Of a stretch of DNA of 64,000 nt, positions 1 to 9,594 are shown piece by piece (position 1 is the first letter of the stretch; each line of letters begins with the position of its first letter). The stretch is from Bacteroidota bacterium (GTDB lineage Bacteria; Bacteroidota; Ignavibacteria; UBA10030; UBA6906). The stretch lies in the NCBI GenBank assembly GCA_030835135.1, contig JAUQWO010000088.1, forward strand, positions 1 to 64,000, written 5' to 3'. Both the position numbers and the translations under genes were made by a program. The notes under the pieces were generated by a model. The model did not search any database and had not been told where the DNA came from. It was given only the letters and a program-made list of their open reading frames with translations.

Positions 1-96
1 GAGTCGTACCCGTTGGGCATCGAACCGATGTTCCCGGGGTTGTTGGTCAGCGTGGCGGTGTGGATGTGGGGGAAGATGAGGGCGGGAACGACATAG
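1..96 (+). CDS. C-terminal fragment of membrane transporter, possibly sodium:solute symporter (5' end outside window)
   Basis: Frame 1 reads ESYPLGIEPMFPGLLVSVAVWMWGKMRAGTT then TAG at 94-96; hydrophobic C-terminal helix resembling SSF symporters. Too short to be sure. Confidence 0.35.
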   Translation, partial: ESYPLGIEPMFPGLLVSVAVWMWGKMRAGTT

Positions 97-202
97 GGGC
101 CGTGCATGCGCGCATGGAGGTGCCGGACGGAACGCCGTCCCACATGCAGGCGCCGTGCATGGACCGCCCGCCGTCGGCAGATGGAATGCCGTAAAACATG
201 GA

Positions 203-230
203 GGGGCGGTCCCGCATGTGGGACCGCCCC
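203..230. terminator. Bidirectional hairpin terminator between convergent genes
   Basis: GGGGCGGTCCC-GCATGT-GGGACCGCCCC, perfect 11-bp stem, between the gene ending at 96 (+) and the one ending at 260 (-). Confidence 0.6.
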
Positions 231-259
231 TGCCGGATGAAACCCGATGTGCGTCAGTG

Positions 260-1627
260 TTACCCGAGTTTGATCTGGTACTGCTGGATCTTGGTATACA
301 ACGTCTTCAGGCTGATGCCCAGCACCTTGGCGGACTCGGCCTTGTTCCCGCGGAAGCTTCGCAGCACCCCTTCGATGTGGTACCGCTCGATCTCCTTCAG
401 TGCCACCGCGGTACCGATCTTCTGGTCGCCCGCGCCGCTGGCGGGCAGGGTCATCGGCGCATTGGGCAGCGACAGGTCCGCCGGTTCGATCATGCTGTTC
501 CGGCAGAGGATCGCGGCGCGCTCGATCACATTCTCGAGTTCGCGGATGTTCCCCGGCCAGTCGTATTCCATCAGGATCTCCATCGCCTTCTGGGAGATGC
601 TCGTCTTCACCTTCGTCTTCATGCGGTTCGCAAGGAACGAAGCAACGAGCAGGGGGATGTCCTGCTTGCGCTGGCGGAGAGGCGGGATCTCGATGGTGAT
701 GACATTCAGGCGGTAGAGCAGGTCCTCGCGGAAGCGGCCCTCGCGCACCTCATCCTTCAGGTTCTTGTTGGTGGCGGAGAGGATGCGGACATCGGCATTC
801 AGCGTAGTGTTGCCACCCACGCGGCGGAACTCACCGCTCTGGATGAACCGGAGGATCTTGGGTTGGACCACCGGACTGATATCACCGATCTCGTCGAGGA
901 AGAGCGTCCCGTTGTTGGCGATCTCCACGATGCCGGGTTTGGTGGCGCGGGCATCGGTGAAGGCACCTTTCTCATACCCGAAGAGTTCGCTTTCGATCAG
1001 GGTATCGGGGATCGAGGCGCAGTTGAGGGTCACGAACGGAGCATTCGCGCGGAGACTGTTCTTGAAGATGAAATTGGCGATCAGTTCCTTGCCGGTACCG
1101 CTGTTACCCTGGATGAGGACCGTCGATTCGGTTGGTGCGACCTTCGCGGCGATCTCGAGCACCTTCTGGAAGGCCTCGCTGGTGCCGACCATCTCCTGGG
1201 TTCCCTGGAGGCGGTCCAGCTGGTCCTTCATCAGGAAATTGTCGATCATCAGCTGCCGGCGTTCGATGGCGCGGCCGATGGTCGACAGCAGTTCGTCGGC
1301 CGTGGTCGGTTTAGTGATGAAATTGTAAGCCCCCAGGCGCATGCATTCCACGGCGGTCTTGACGTCGGACGTGCCGGTGAGCATAATGACTTCGATGCCG
1401 GGGTGGTTGTTCTTGATGAATTTCAGCACCTCGATGCCGTCCACCTTCGGCATGCGGATATCGAGCAGGACAATGTGGTAGAGCTTGGTCTGGACCGCGT
1501 TGATCGCTGCGACGCCATCGGCTGCAGTATCGACGGCGTACCCGGCTGTGCCGATCAGCGATGAGAGCAGATACCGGAAGGTTTCCTCGTCATCCACAAC
1601 GAGGACGGATGTATCTTTCTTGGACAT
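260..1627 (-). CDS. Sigma-54-dependent response regulator (NtrC family: receiver, AAA+, Fis HTH)
   Basis: Receiver VLVVDDEETFRYLL..VLLDIRMP; AAA+ GNSGTGKE, ELFGYEKGAFTDA, GTLFLDEIGD; Fis-type C-terminus. Confidence 0.93.
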   Translation of the reverse strand: MSKKDTSVLVVDDEETFRYLLSSLIGTAGYAVDTAADGVAAINAVQTKLYHIVLLDIRMPKVDGIEVLKFIKNNHPGIEVIMLTGTSDVKTAVECMRLGAYNFITKPTTADELLSTIGRAIERRQLMIDNFLMKDQLDRLQGTQEMVGTSEAFQKVLEIAAKVAPTESTVLIQGNSGTGKELIANFIFKNSLRANAPFVTLNCASIPDTLIESELFGYEKGAFTDARATKPGIVEIANNGTLFLDEIGDISPVVQPKILRFIQSGEFRRVGGNTTLNADVRILSATNKNLKDEVREGRFREDLLYRLNVITIEIPPLRQRKQDIPLLVASFLANRMKTKVKTSISQKAMEILMEYDWPGNIRELENVIERAAILCRNSMIEPADLSLPNAPMTLPASGAGDQKIGTAVALKEIERYHIEGVLRSFRGNKAESAKVLGISLKTLYTKIQQYQIKLG

Positions 1628-1655
1628 GCGTGTTGGCCCTGTTTTTCCCCCTGCT

Positions 1656-1684
1656 TATATAGAGAAAACCCCTTTCAAAATCAA
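1656..1684 (-). promoter_or_regulatory. Sigma70-type promoter for the regulator at 260..1627
   Basis: Minus strand TTGATT (1679-1684) - 17 bp - TATATA (1656-1661). Confidence 0.6.
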
Positions 1685-1691
1685 CCTTTCA

Positions 1692-1720
1692 TTGATTTTT
1701 ACCCCTTCAGTTGTTATTTT
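1692..1720 (+). promoter_or_regulatory. Sigma70-type promoter for adenosine deaminase
   Basis: TTGATT (1692-1697) - 17 bp - TATTTT (1715-1720). Confidence 0.6.
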
Positions 1721-1749
1721 GGCAAATGTCCAACCTCTCTCCCTCTCCT

Positions 1750-2847
1750 ATGCGCATTACAGAGCAGTTTATCCGCACGCTTCCCAAGGTTCTCCTTCAC
1801 GACCATCTCGATGGCGGGCTCCGGCCAAAGACCATCATTGAGCTTGCCCGGGAGATCGGGTACGCGGGGCTTCCGACAACGGATCCCCGTGAGCTGGCTG
1901 ACTGGTTCCACCGGGGGGCCCAGCGTGGGAGTTTGCCCCTCTATCTGGAAGGATTTGCCCATACCTGTGCCGTGATGCAGACCGAGGAGGGTCTGGAGCG
2001 GGTGGCGTATGAGATGATGGAAGACATGAAGAACGACGGGGTGGTCTATGTGGAGACCCGGTTCGCTCCCGTCTTTCATACGGAACGTGGCCTCCACCAT
2101 GACGATGTGGTCAACGCGGTCCTCCGCGGACTCGAGCGTGGCAAGAAGGACTTCGGGGTCGATTTCGGCGTCATCATCTGCGCCATGCGGAACATGAAGC
2201 TCTCGCTGGAGATGGCGGAGCTGGCGGTCGACTTCCGTGAGCGGGGCGTGGTGGGATTCGATCTCGCGGGCGAGGAGGGTGGCTATCCGCCGAAGAAGCA
2301 TGTCGATGCCTTCCATTACATCCAGCGTGAGAACTTCAATATCACGGTCCATGCCGGCGAGGCGTTCGGCAAGGAAAGCATCTGGCAGGCGTTGCAGTGG
2401 TGCGGGGCGCACCGCATCGGTCATGCCACACGCCTCATCGAGGACATCGGCCTCGACAAGAAGAACAAGAAGAAGATCGTGCGGATGGGCTATCTGGCGC
2501 AGTACGTCCTCGACAAGCGACTGCCGCTGGAGATCTGTCTGACCAGTAACGTGGACACGGGGGCGGTGAAGAGTCTCGAGGAGCATCCGTTCGGCGTCTA
2601 TCACAAGTACAAATTCCGCGTCACGTTGAACACCGACGACCGGCTGATGAGTGCGACCACCATGACGAAGGAGTACCGGATCGCGCACCAGGTATTCAAG
2701 CTGACACTCGATGATCTGGAGAAGCTGACCATCAATGCGATGAAGAGCGCGTTCCTGCCGTACAACAAGCGCATCCAGATCATCTACGACGTCATCAAGC
2801 CCGGGTACGCCGCGGCCCGGAAGAAGTTCGCAAAGGGAAAGGTATGA
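1750..2847 (+). CDS. add: Adenosine deaminase
   Basis: LPKVLLHDHLDGGLRP, HAGEA, TLNTDDRLMS motifs. Upstream ATG at 1726 would lie at or before the predicted transcription start, so ATG 1750 is preferred. Confidence 0.88.
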   Translation: MRITEQFIRTLPKVLLHDHLDGGLRPKTIIELAREIGYAGLPTTDPRELADWFHRGAQRGSLPLYLEGFAHTCAVMQTEEGLERVAYEMMEDMKNDGVVYVETRFAPVFHTERGLHHDDVVNAVLRGLERGKKDFGVDFGVIICAMRNMKLSLEMAELAVDFRERGVVGFDLAGEEGGYPPKKHVDAFHYIQRENFNITVHAGEAFGKESIWQALQWCGAHRIGHATRLIEDIGLDKKNKKKIVRMGYLAQYVLDKRLPLEICLTSNVDTGAVKSLEEHPFGVYHKYKFRVTLNTDDRLMSATTMTKEYRIAHQVFKLTLDDLEKLTINAMKSAFLPYNKRIQIIYDVIKPGYAAARKKFAKGKV

Positions 2848-3347
2848 ATCTCTATATCGTCCGTCACGGGGATGCCAGGGCGATAGGCGGGTCGATCAGC
2901 ACGGACAGTGAGCGTCCGCTCTCCACGAAGGGGGAGGAAGATATCCGGCTGATGGCGGAGGTGCTCGCCCGTGTGGAGGTTGCTCCACCCCGCCTGATCT
3001 CGAGTCCGTTGTTGCGCGCTTGTACGACCGCACAGATGCTGGGAGCGCGGTATACGCCGGCACCAGCGTCCGAAGTGTGGGAGGAACTCTCCCCCGGCGT
3101 TCAGTTCAAGGCGGTCATGTCGCGTCTGCAGTCGCCCGGGGACCGGTCCATCGTGCTTGTCGGACATCAGCCGGACATGACCCATCTGATCGCGTATCTG
3201 ATCTCCGATGCAGCCACAGAGATCGTGATGCCGCCGGGGGCCATGGCGTTGCTGGCCCTCCCCCGGGGAGCCGGTGCCGGCGCTGCCCGGTTGCAGTGGT
3301 TGCTCACGCCGGACCTTGTCAGATCGGTCGCACCCACGAACGGTTGA
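2844..3347 (+). CDS. sixA: Phosphohistidine phosphatase, SixA family
   Basis: N-terminal MNLYIVRHGDA (RHG motif), later LVGHQPDM; overlaps upstream stop (ATGA). Confidence 0.85.
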   Translation: MNLYIVRHGDARAIGGSISTDSERPLSTKGEEDIRLMAEVLARVEVAPPRLISSPLLRACTTAQMLGARYTPAPASEVWEELSPGVQFKAVMSRLQSPGDRSIVLVGHQPDMTHLIAYLISDAATEIVMPPGAMALLALPRGAGAGAARLQWLLTPDLVRSVAPTNG

Positions 3348-3358
3348 AGGAGCGCCCC

Positions 3359-3841
3359 ATGGACCTGTCCATCGTCGCCATCGAGAAGCCCGCTGAGATG
3401 AACTTCATCCTCGGCCACTCCCATTTCATCAAGACCGTGGAGGACCTGTACGAAGCGATCGTGCAGACGAATCCGGCGATGAAATTCGGTCTCGCCTTCT
3501 GCGAGGCGTCGGGGCCATGCCTGGTGCGCCATGCGGGGAATGATGAGCGGCTGGTGACGATCGCGTGTGAGAATGCGATGCGTCTTGCGGCCGGGCATAG
3601 TTTCATCATCTTCCTGGAGCAGGGGTTTCCGGTGAACATCCTGAATGCGATCAAGAATGTGCCGGAGGTGTGCAGTATCCATTGTGCGACGGCCAATCCC
3701 ACATCCGTGATCATCGCCTCGACGGACGAGGGGCGCGGGATCCTCGGGGTGATCGACGGGGAGAAAAGCAAGGGGATCGAAGGCCCCGGCGACATCGCCA
3801 CACGCAAGTCATTCCTCCGTATGATCGGCTACAAGATGTGA
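3359..3841 (+). CDS. Adenosine-specific kinase family protein
   Basis: MDLSIVAIEKPAEMNFILGHSHFIKTVEDLYEA...KFGLAFCEASGPCLVRHAGND resembles the adenosine-specific kinase family (PF04008 recalled, not searched). Confidence 0.8.
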   Translation: MDLSIVAIEKPAEMNFILGHSHFIKTVEDLYEAIVQTNPAMKFGLAFCEASGPCLVRHAGNDERLVTIACENAMRLAAGHSFIIFLEQGFPVNILNAIKNVPEVCSIHCATANPTSVIIASTDEGRGILGVIDGEKSKGIEGPGDIATRKSFLRMIGYKM

Positions 3842-3884
3842 AGGTTCCGGACAGACCATCATCCATCGAACAAGGAGAGAAGCC

Positions 3885-4259
3885 ATGAAGAGCTCACGTT
3901 GCGCCGTCATCGTCCTGATGCTTGTCGCGCTTGCAGTGGTGTTCGGGTCTTCGGATGCTCTCGCGCAGAAGAAGAAAGCCGTCACCCCTCCCCCGGCGGC
4001 GGAACCCCAACGGCCCGCTGCATCGCCGCAGGTCACCGGGAAGTCCGGTGTTCTCCTGAAAGATGTGCTCATGCGTTTCAAAGGTGAGCATACTACCATG
4101 GGCATCCTGAAAACGGTCGAGATGGACCACTTCATCATCGACGAGGATGGGACCGAGACCATCTATCCGATCGCCGCGATCCGCTCTCTCAGGGTACTGA
4201 AGGTGGACGAGGACAGTCAGGATGAGAACCCCCCGAAACTCGAGATCAAACTCCAATGA
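3885..4259 (+). CDS. Secreted hypothetical protein
   Basis: Signal peptide MKSSRCAVIVLMLVALAVVFGSSDALAQ; SD AAGGAGA; overlaps next gene by 4 nt. Confidence 0.7.
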   Translation: MKSSRCAVIVLMLVALAVVFGSSDALAQKKKAVTPPPAAEPQRPAASPQVTGKSGVLLKDVLMRFKGEHTTMGILKTVEMDHFIIDEDGTETIYPIAAIRSLRVLKVDEDSQDENPPKLEIKLQ

Positions 4260-4759
4260 ACGCTGTGACGCGTGCCGTTGTTGCCGGGTGCGGACTGACC
4301 GCACTGGTGTTTGCAGGATGCGGGCCTTCGGAAGAAGCAGTGCGCCGCATCATCCATGAAGAGATCACATCCGCGGCGGCGCGCTCGTATCATGCGCCGA
4401 CGCCGGTGATCGGGCCGTACAGTCCCGCCGTCAAGGCCGGCCCCCTGGTCTTCGTTTCCGGGCAGATCGCGCTCGTCCCTGCGACGGGCGCGATGCTCCA
4501 GACGGACATCGAAGCGGAGACGCGCCAGGTCCTCGAGAATGTGAAGACCGTTCTTGCTTCTGCCGGGTGTGAACCCGGGGACGTGGTGAGTGCGACGGTG
4601 TACCTCAAGGACATGAACAATTATGCAAAGGTGAATGCCGTGTACGGGACGTTCTTCCCGGCAGGCAGGTATCCTGCGCGTGTGGCGGTGGAAGTGGCGC
4701 GGCTGCCGAAGGATGCGAACGTGGAGATCTCCGTCATAGCGGTGACGCAGGGACGGTAG
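4256..4759 (+). CDS. RidA-family protein with lipoprotein signal
   Basis: Lipobox ALVFAGC, then RidA core [21 protein letters not shown]...[14 protein letters not shown]. Confidence 0.85.
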   Translation: MNAVTRAVVAGCGLTALVFAGCGPSEEAVRRIIHEEITSAAARSYHAPTPVIGPYSPAVKAGPLVFVSGQIALVPATGAMLQTDIEAETRQVLENVKTVLASAGCEPGDVVSATVYLKDMNNYAKVNAVYGTFFPAGRYPARVAVEVARLPKDANVEISVIAVTQGR

Positions 4760-4866
4760 AAGGGAAAGGGGAGGTGGGGACAGCGGCGGCAGACGGGACG
4801 TGGGGGGCGCAGAGGGGCAGCAGAGCACGAGGAACACGGTACCACAGCAGAAGCGTGAGGCAGGGC

Positions 4867-6516
4867 ATGGCCGTGGATGTGATACGGGCACCGCGGGGAA
4901 CGATACTGAGTTGCAGAGGGTGGATACAGGAAGCCGCCCTGCGTATGCTCATGAACAATCTCGATCCGGACGTCGCCGAGCGTCCGCAGGATCTGATCGT
5001 GTATGGCGGTGTGGGCAAGGCGGCACGGAACTGGGACTGTTACCACGCGATCGTCCGGTCGCTCCGTGCGCTGGAGAACGATGAGACCCTGCTCGTCCAA
5101 TCGGGAAAGCCCGTTGCCGTCTTCCGCACGCATGAGAATGCGCCGCGGGTGCTGATCTCCAATGCGATGCTCGTCCCGAAGTGGGCAACATGGGATGAGT
5201 TCCGCCGCCTGGAGGGACTCGGTCTGACGATGTACGGCCAGATGACGGCCGGGAGCTGGATCTACATCGGGACACAGGGCATCCTGCAGGGGACATACGA
5301 GACCTTCGCAGCCGTGGCCGACCGATCGTTCGGCGGCACGCTCGCGGGGCGGTTGCTGGTGACGGCCGGTCTCGGTGGCATGGGTGGAGCCCAGCCGCTG
5401 GCAGCCACGATGAACGGGGCGGCGTGTCTTGCGGTGGAAGTGGACCGGTCGCGCATCGAACGCCGACTGGCCACAGGGTACGTGGATGAAATGGCGGAGA
5501 CATTGGATGGAGCTCTTGCCGTGCTTCAAACCGCACGCGCGTTGAAGCAGCCGCGGTCGGTGGCGCTGCACGGCAATGCTGCGGAGATCCTTCCCGAACT
5601 TCTGCAGCGTGGTATCAAGGTTGATATCCTGACGGACCAGACCTCGGCGCACGATACGCTCAATGGTTACGTGCCCGCGCATATGAGCTACGAAGAAGCT
5701 CTCGCGCTGCGTGCGGCACAGCCGGCGCGGTATGTCGAACTGGCGCGCGCCTCGATCGTGGAACACGTGGAGGCCATGCTCGGTCTGAAGCGCCGCGGGG
5801 CAGTGACCTTCGATTATGGCAACAATATCCGCGGTGAAGCGCTTTCCGCGGGATGTATGAATGCCTTCGACATACCGGGGTTCGTTCCGGAGTATATCCG
5901 GCCGTTGTTCTGCGATGGCAAGGGGCCGTTCCGGTGGGCAGCGCTTTCCGGCGACCCGGAGGACATCTACCGCACGGACCGTGCAGTGCTCGAGACATTC
6001 CCGGAGAATGCCGCGCTGCGGCGGTGGATCGAGAAGGCCCGTACGCAGGTGCATTTCCAGGGACTGCCGGCACGCATCTGCTGGCTCGGGTACGGCGAAC
6101 GTGCAAGAATGGGAGCGGTGTTCAACGACCTGGTTGCGCGGGGAGAGGTGAAGGCCCCGATCGTGATCGGGCGTGACCATCTGGATTGCGGATCCGTGGC
6201 ATCGCCGAACCGGGAAACGGAGAAGATGCTGGACGGCAGTGACGCCATAGCCGACTGGCCGATCCTGAATGCCCTGCTGAACACAGCCGGAGGTGCGAGC
6301 TGGGTGAGCCTCCACCACGGCGGCGGGGTGGGCATGGGGCTCTCCATCCATGCGGGCATGGTCGTGGTGGCCGATGGAACCTCTGCGGCCGCTGCGCGGT
6401 TAGAGCGTGTGCTGACGTATGACCCGGGCATGGGGATCGTCCGGCATGCCGATGCCGGCTACCCCCAGGCCCGCGAGAACGCCCGGCTGCATGCGATCGC
6501 GATGCCGTCCTTGTGA
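4867..6516 (+). CDS. hutU: Urocanate hydratase
   Basis: Full-length homology by eye ([72 protein letters not shown]). Start set at ATG 4867. Confidence 0.95.
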   Translation: MAVDVIRAPRGTILSCRGWIQEAALRMLMNNLDPDVAERPQDLIVYGGVGKAARNWDCYHAIVRSLRALENDETLLVQSGKPVAVFRTHENAPRVLISNAMLVPKWATWDEFRRLEGLGLTMYGQMTAGSWIYIGTQGILQGTYETFAAVADRSFGGTLAGRLLVTAGLGGMGGAQPLAATMNGAACLAVEVDRSRIERRLATGYVDEMAETLDGALAVLQTARALKQPRSVALHGNAAEILPELLQRGIKVDILTDQTSAHDTLNGYVPAHMSYEEALALRAAQPARYVELARASIVEHVEAMLGLKRRGAVTFDYGNNIRGEALSAGCMNAFDIPGFVPEYIRPLFCDGKGPFRWAALSGDPEDIYRTDRAVLETFPENAALRRWIEKARTQVHFQGLPARICWLGYGERARMGAVFNDLVARGEVKAPIVIGRDHLDCGSVASPNRETEKMLDGSDAIADWPILNALLNTAGGASWVSLHHGGGVGMGLSIHAGMVVVADGTSAAAARLERVLTYDPGMGIVRHADAGYPQARENARLHAIAMPSL

Positions 6517-6575
6517 CGCGATCAAATAGACCCTTCACACTTTCAATCCAACGTACACATCCTCTGGAGGTGGCA

Positions 6576-6941
6576 ATGCACGGATTCGGTCACATCGAGA
6601 TACCGTCCACGAATTTCAAACGCACGAAAAAATTCTTCGGGACGGTATTCGGGTGGACATTCACGGACATTCCGGATATGGACTATGTGTTGTTCCGCGC
6701 CGGTGAGCAGCCCAATGGCGGCTTCTACATGGTCAAGAAGATGCCGAAGAAGGGGCAGGTAAATGCGTACATCGAGGTCGAGGACATCGACGCGAAGCTG
6801 AAGGAGATCAAGAAGGCCCGTGGCAAGGTACTTGTGAAGAAGACCGAGATCCCGGGTATGGGCTGGTGGGCCCAGTTCGCGACGCCGGACGGGTGTTTCA
6901 TGTCCCTCTGGCAGGCCCCGCCAAAGGGTGATGCCCAGTAA
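6576..6941 (+). CDS. VOC (glyoxalase/bleomycin resistance) family protein
   Basis: GHIEIPSTNFKRTKKFFGTVFGWTF..GGFYMVKK..ATPDGCFMSLWQ; SD TGGAGGTGGC. Confidence 0.85.
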   Translation: MHGFGHIEIPSTNFKRTKKFFGTVFGWTFTDIPDMDYVLFRAGEQPNGGFYMVKKMPKKGQVNAYIEVEDIDAKLKEIKKARGKVLVKKTEIPGMGWWAQFATPDGCFMSLWQAPPKGDAQ

Positions 6942-7197
6942 GGGTCATGATCCCGGAGCAGGTGATGGACGCAAACAGCGGGTGCCGGCCGGGAGCGGCC
7001 TGTGTGCCCGCTGTTCGTTCGTCCGGCTCATCACCTCGTCGCATGGGTCGGTGTTCGTGTGGTGTGACCGGTCGCGTCAGGACGCCGCCTACCCCAAATA
7101 TCCCCGCCTCCCGGTGCTGGCATGCCCGGGATTTGTGCCATCCGATGGTCCCGACGGACAACCCGGGTGATCTTTTTCCGTATATTGATGTACCATC

Positions 7198-8406
7198 ATG
7201 ATAGACCCGATCCGTTTTAAACGCCTCCTCATTCAGATCCTCAAGCTCCTGATCATCATCGAATTGATCGGAGCGTTCTCTGCCGGCCTGTCCGGCGGCG
7301 GCTGGGGCCGGTTCGGCAATGACCTCGTCATCGCCGGCATCCTCTACATCACGTGGGACCGGATCACCGCGTTGTTGCGGGAACGGAAGGCGTTGGCGCG
7401 GGAACGCGTGGAGCGTGCGGGGACCGATCTCCGCATCCGGGATGCTCTGCTCTTCTCCGTGCTCTGGAGCGATGAGATCACCAATGAGATACCCGAAGAC
7501 CGCCGGCGCATGGTCATTGCGGCGTACACGCTCATCGCGGCCGGGCTTGTCCTCGCGTATGTTCAGATCGGTGCCGGCTTGATGTCGCTGGTGATCGCGG
7601 GCGTGGTCGTTCTGGGGGGTGTCAACCTGCTGGCATGGCTCGTATCTCTCGAGCGCGAGGGGAAGGAAACGCTGCAGACCGAGCTCCGGCTGGCGCATGA
7701 GGTGCAGGTGTCGCTGATGCCTGAGAAGCAGCCGCAGCTGGAGGGGTACGATATCGCCGGGATGTCGGTGCCCGCGCAGGAAGTGGGTGGAGATCTCTAC
7801 GACTTTGCCTCGCCCGACCACACCGACGGGCTGTGCGTGTCCGTAGTGGATGTATCGGGCAAAGGGATGCAGGCGGCCATGGCCGCGGTGTTCACCAGTG
7901 GTGCCCTGGCCAGCGAGTTGAAGCAGAATACGACACCCGCGGCGATCCTCACCGATCTGAACCGGGCCGTCTTTCATCATTCCCGGCGGGGGCATTTTGT
8001 CGCGTTCCTTTCCGGCTGCCTCTCACCGCGCGACCGTATCTTCACCTTTGCAAATGCCGGGCAGACCAAACCTCTTCTCCGGCGGGGTGCGACGGTGCAG
8101 TGGTTGGATGGCAGAGGGCCTCATTTTCCGCTCGGGATGCAGGCCGGGACCGTGTACGAGGACATTCGGGTGGACCTGCGGCCGGGCGACATCCTGTTCC
8201 TGTTGACGGACGGGCTCACCGAAGCGATGAACGAAGTGCGCGAATCATTCGGGCCGGAGCGCGTCGAGCAGGCGGCAGCGGCGGACGAGCTGGCTTCGCT
8301 GAGTGCCGGGGAGATCCTGACGCATCTCACCACACAGGCCCAGACCTTCGCAGGCGCGGCACCGCAGCACGATGATATGACCCTCGTCGTCATCAAGGTC
8401 CTCTGA
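7198..8406 (+). CDS. Membrane-anchored PP2C/SpoIIE-type serine phosphatase (RsbU-like)
   Basis: N-terminal TM segments; LAHEVQVSLMP..GGDLYDF..VSGKGMQAAM..DILFLLTDGLTEAMN..HDDMTLVVIKV. Confidence 0.88.
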   Translation: MIDPIRFKRLLIQILKLLIIIELIGAFSAGLSGGGWGRFGNDLVIAGILYITWDRITALLRERKALARERVERAGTDLRIRDALLFSVLWSDEITNEIPEDRRRMVIAAYTLIAAGLVLAYVQIGAGLMSLVIAGVVVLGGVNLLAWLVSLEREGKETLQTELRLAHEVQVSLMPEKQPQLEGYDIAGMSVPAQEVGGDLYDFASPDHTDGLCVSVVDVSGKGMQAAMAAVFTSGALASELKQNTTPAAILTDLNRAVFHHSRRGHFVAFLSGCLSPRDRIFTFANAGQTKPLLRRGATVQWLDGRGPHFPLGMQAGTVYEDIRVDLRPGDILFLLTDGLTEAMNEVRESFGPERVEQAAAADELASLSAGEILTHLTTQAQTFAGAAPQHDDMTLVVIKVL

Positions 8407-8419
8407 GAGAAAGAACCGC

Positions 8420-9541
8420 ATGATGGTACGCATCACCGTGATCGTCCTGCTCATCATGAGCTCTACGGGTCTGATGGCGCAGCCCCATGCCGCATTCAAC
8501 CTCTTCCTGGACCTGAACTATACCTCCGCTGAGAGGACCGTTGAGCTCTACGAAGGGCTGTCCGGAAGGCCCGCCGATATCGCGGCGCTTCGCGGCAGCC
8601 AGCTTTCGCTGGCGGTCACCGCCTCGCTCGCCCAGAAGCACCTCACGACGGAACACCTCGAGCACAGTCTCGAAGCCGCGAAGTTCAATCAGAGCGATGG
8701 CGACGATGATTTCCGGATGCGACCTGCTCGTGCTGCAGTGCGGCAGATCCGGGAGTTGCTGGACGCCGTGCGCCGCCGCAACTTCGGTCAGCGTGTCGTC
8801 AGTACCGTGGAACAGCTGTTCCCCGCGGATGCGCGGGTGAACGCCCGCATCCCGATGTACTTCGTTGCGTTCGGGCATCAGAATATCGATGCCTTCGTGG
8901 TGCGCATCACATGGGAAGGAGATGTCCCCCGTCCGGCGCCGGAGAATGAAGGTGAGCCGGTGATCGTGGTGAACCTTGCCCGCGCGGTGAACTACGGCGG
9001 ATCGGTGGATGAGTGTTTCGTCGGACTCTTGAGTGTCGTGGCGCACGAAGTGTTCCACGCGGCATTCGATGTGTACAAGCGCGGCGCTCCGTTCTGGCAA
9101 TCGTACTATGCGACCGACCTTCCGCCGTTCGATGAGCTTCTTGACCTGGCGCAGAATGAAGGTGTGGCGTATTACCTCTCCCTCATTCAGCGGACCGGTG
9201 GCCGGCTTCCCAGCGACGGGCTCGACCGCGCAGAGGCGACGTTTCAGACATTCAATACGATGTGTGCCGAGTTGCTGTCGCAACGAACGCCACCCGGTCG
9301 CGTGGCTGAGATCATCCGCCGGGCGAACACTTCCGGGTACTGGGAAAGCTACGGATCGATCACCGGCATGATCGTGGCCCGGCAGATCGACCAGTCCCTG
9401 GGACGGGTAGCGCTCGTGGAAACCCTCCGCAACGGTCCGCGAGCGTTCTTCTCCACGTATCTGCAGCTCATGAAGCGCGACCGCGGGATCCCTCAGCTTT
9501 CTCCTCTTATCCAGCAGGAATTGGCCCGCCGGGAACGGTGA
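8420..9541 (+). CDS. Secreted putative zinc metallopeptidase (DUF5700-like)
   Basis: Signal peptide ending SSTGLMAQ; zinc motif AHEVFHAAF and downstream LAQNEGVAYYLS (gluzincin-like). Confidence 0.6.
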   Translation: MMVRITVIVLLIMSSTGLMAQPHAAFNLFLDLNYTSAERTVELYEGLSGRPADIAALRGSQLSLAVTASLAQKHLTTEHLEHSLEAAKFNQSDGDDDFRMRPARAAVRQIRELLDAVRRRNFGQRVVSTVEQLFPADARVNARIPMYFVAFGHQNIDAFVVRITWEGDVPRPAPENEGEPVIVVNLARAVNYGGSVDECFVGLLSVVAHEVFHAAFDVYKRGAPFWQSYYATDLPPFDELLDLAQNEGVAYYLSLIQRTGGRLPSDGLDRAEATFQTFNTMCAELLSQRTPPGRVAEIIRRANTSGYWESYGSITGMIVARQIDQSLGRVALVETLRNGPRAFFSTYLQLMKRDRGIPQLSPLIQQELARRER

Positions 9542-9557
9542 TACCCGGTCCGTCCGG

Positions 9558-9586
9558 TTGAAGTTCCTGTGGACTTTTGGTATCTT
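9558..9586 (+). promoter_or_regulatory. Sigma70-type promoter for hutI
   Basis: TTGAAG (9558-9563) - 17 bp - TATCTT (9581-9586); the GTG start codon follows 8 nt later. Confidence 0.6.
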
Positions 9587-9594
9587 CCTGTATT

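Noticed and set aside
1-108. Minus-strand partial ORF (MHGPYVVPALIFPHIHTATLTNNPGNIG) at the left edge
   Set aside because: The plus-strand frame gives a more protein-like transporter C-terminus ending just before a terminator; both cannot be favoured.
945-975. GAFTDA instead of GAFTGA in the first NtrC-type regulator as evidence of lost sigma-54 contact
   Set aside because: As I recall, GAFTDA is a frequent natural variant in AtoC/ZraR-type regulators, so it is not strong evidence of loss.
155-1564. 469-aa plus-strand ORF opposite the sigma-54 regulator
   Set aside because: Shadow ORF of a confident NtrC-type gene; composition is the GC-rich antisense pattern with no recognisable domain.
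4621-6351. 576-aa minus-strand ORF opposite hutU
   Set aside because: Antisense of conserved hutU; low-complexity R/H/P-rich translation.
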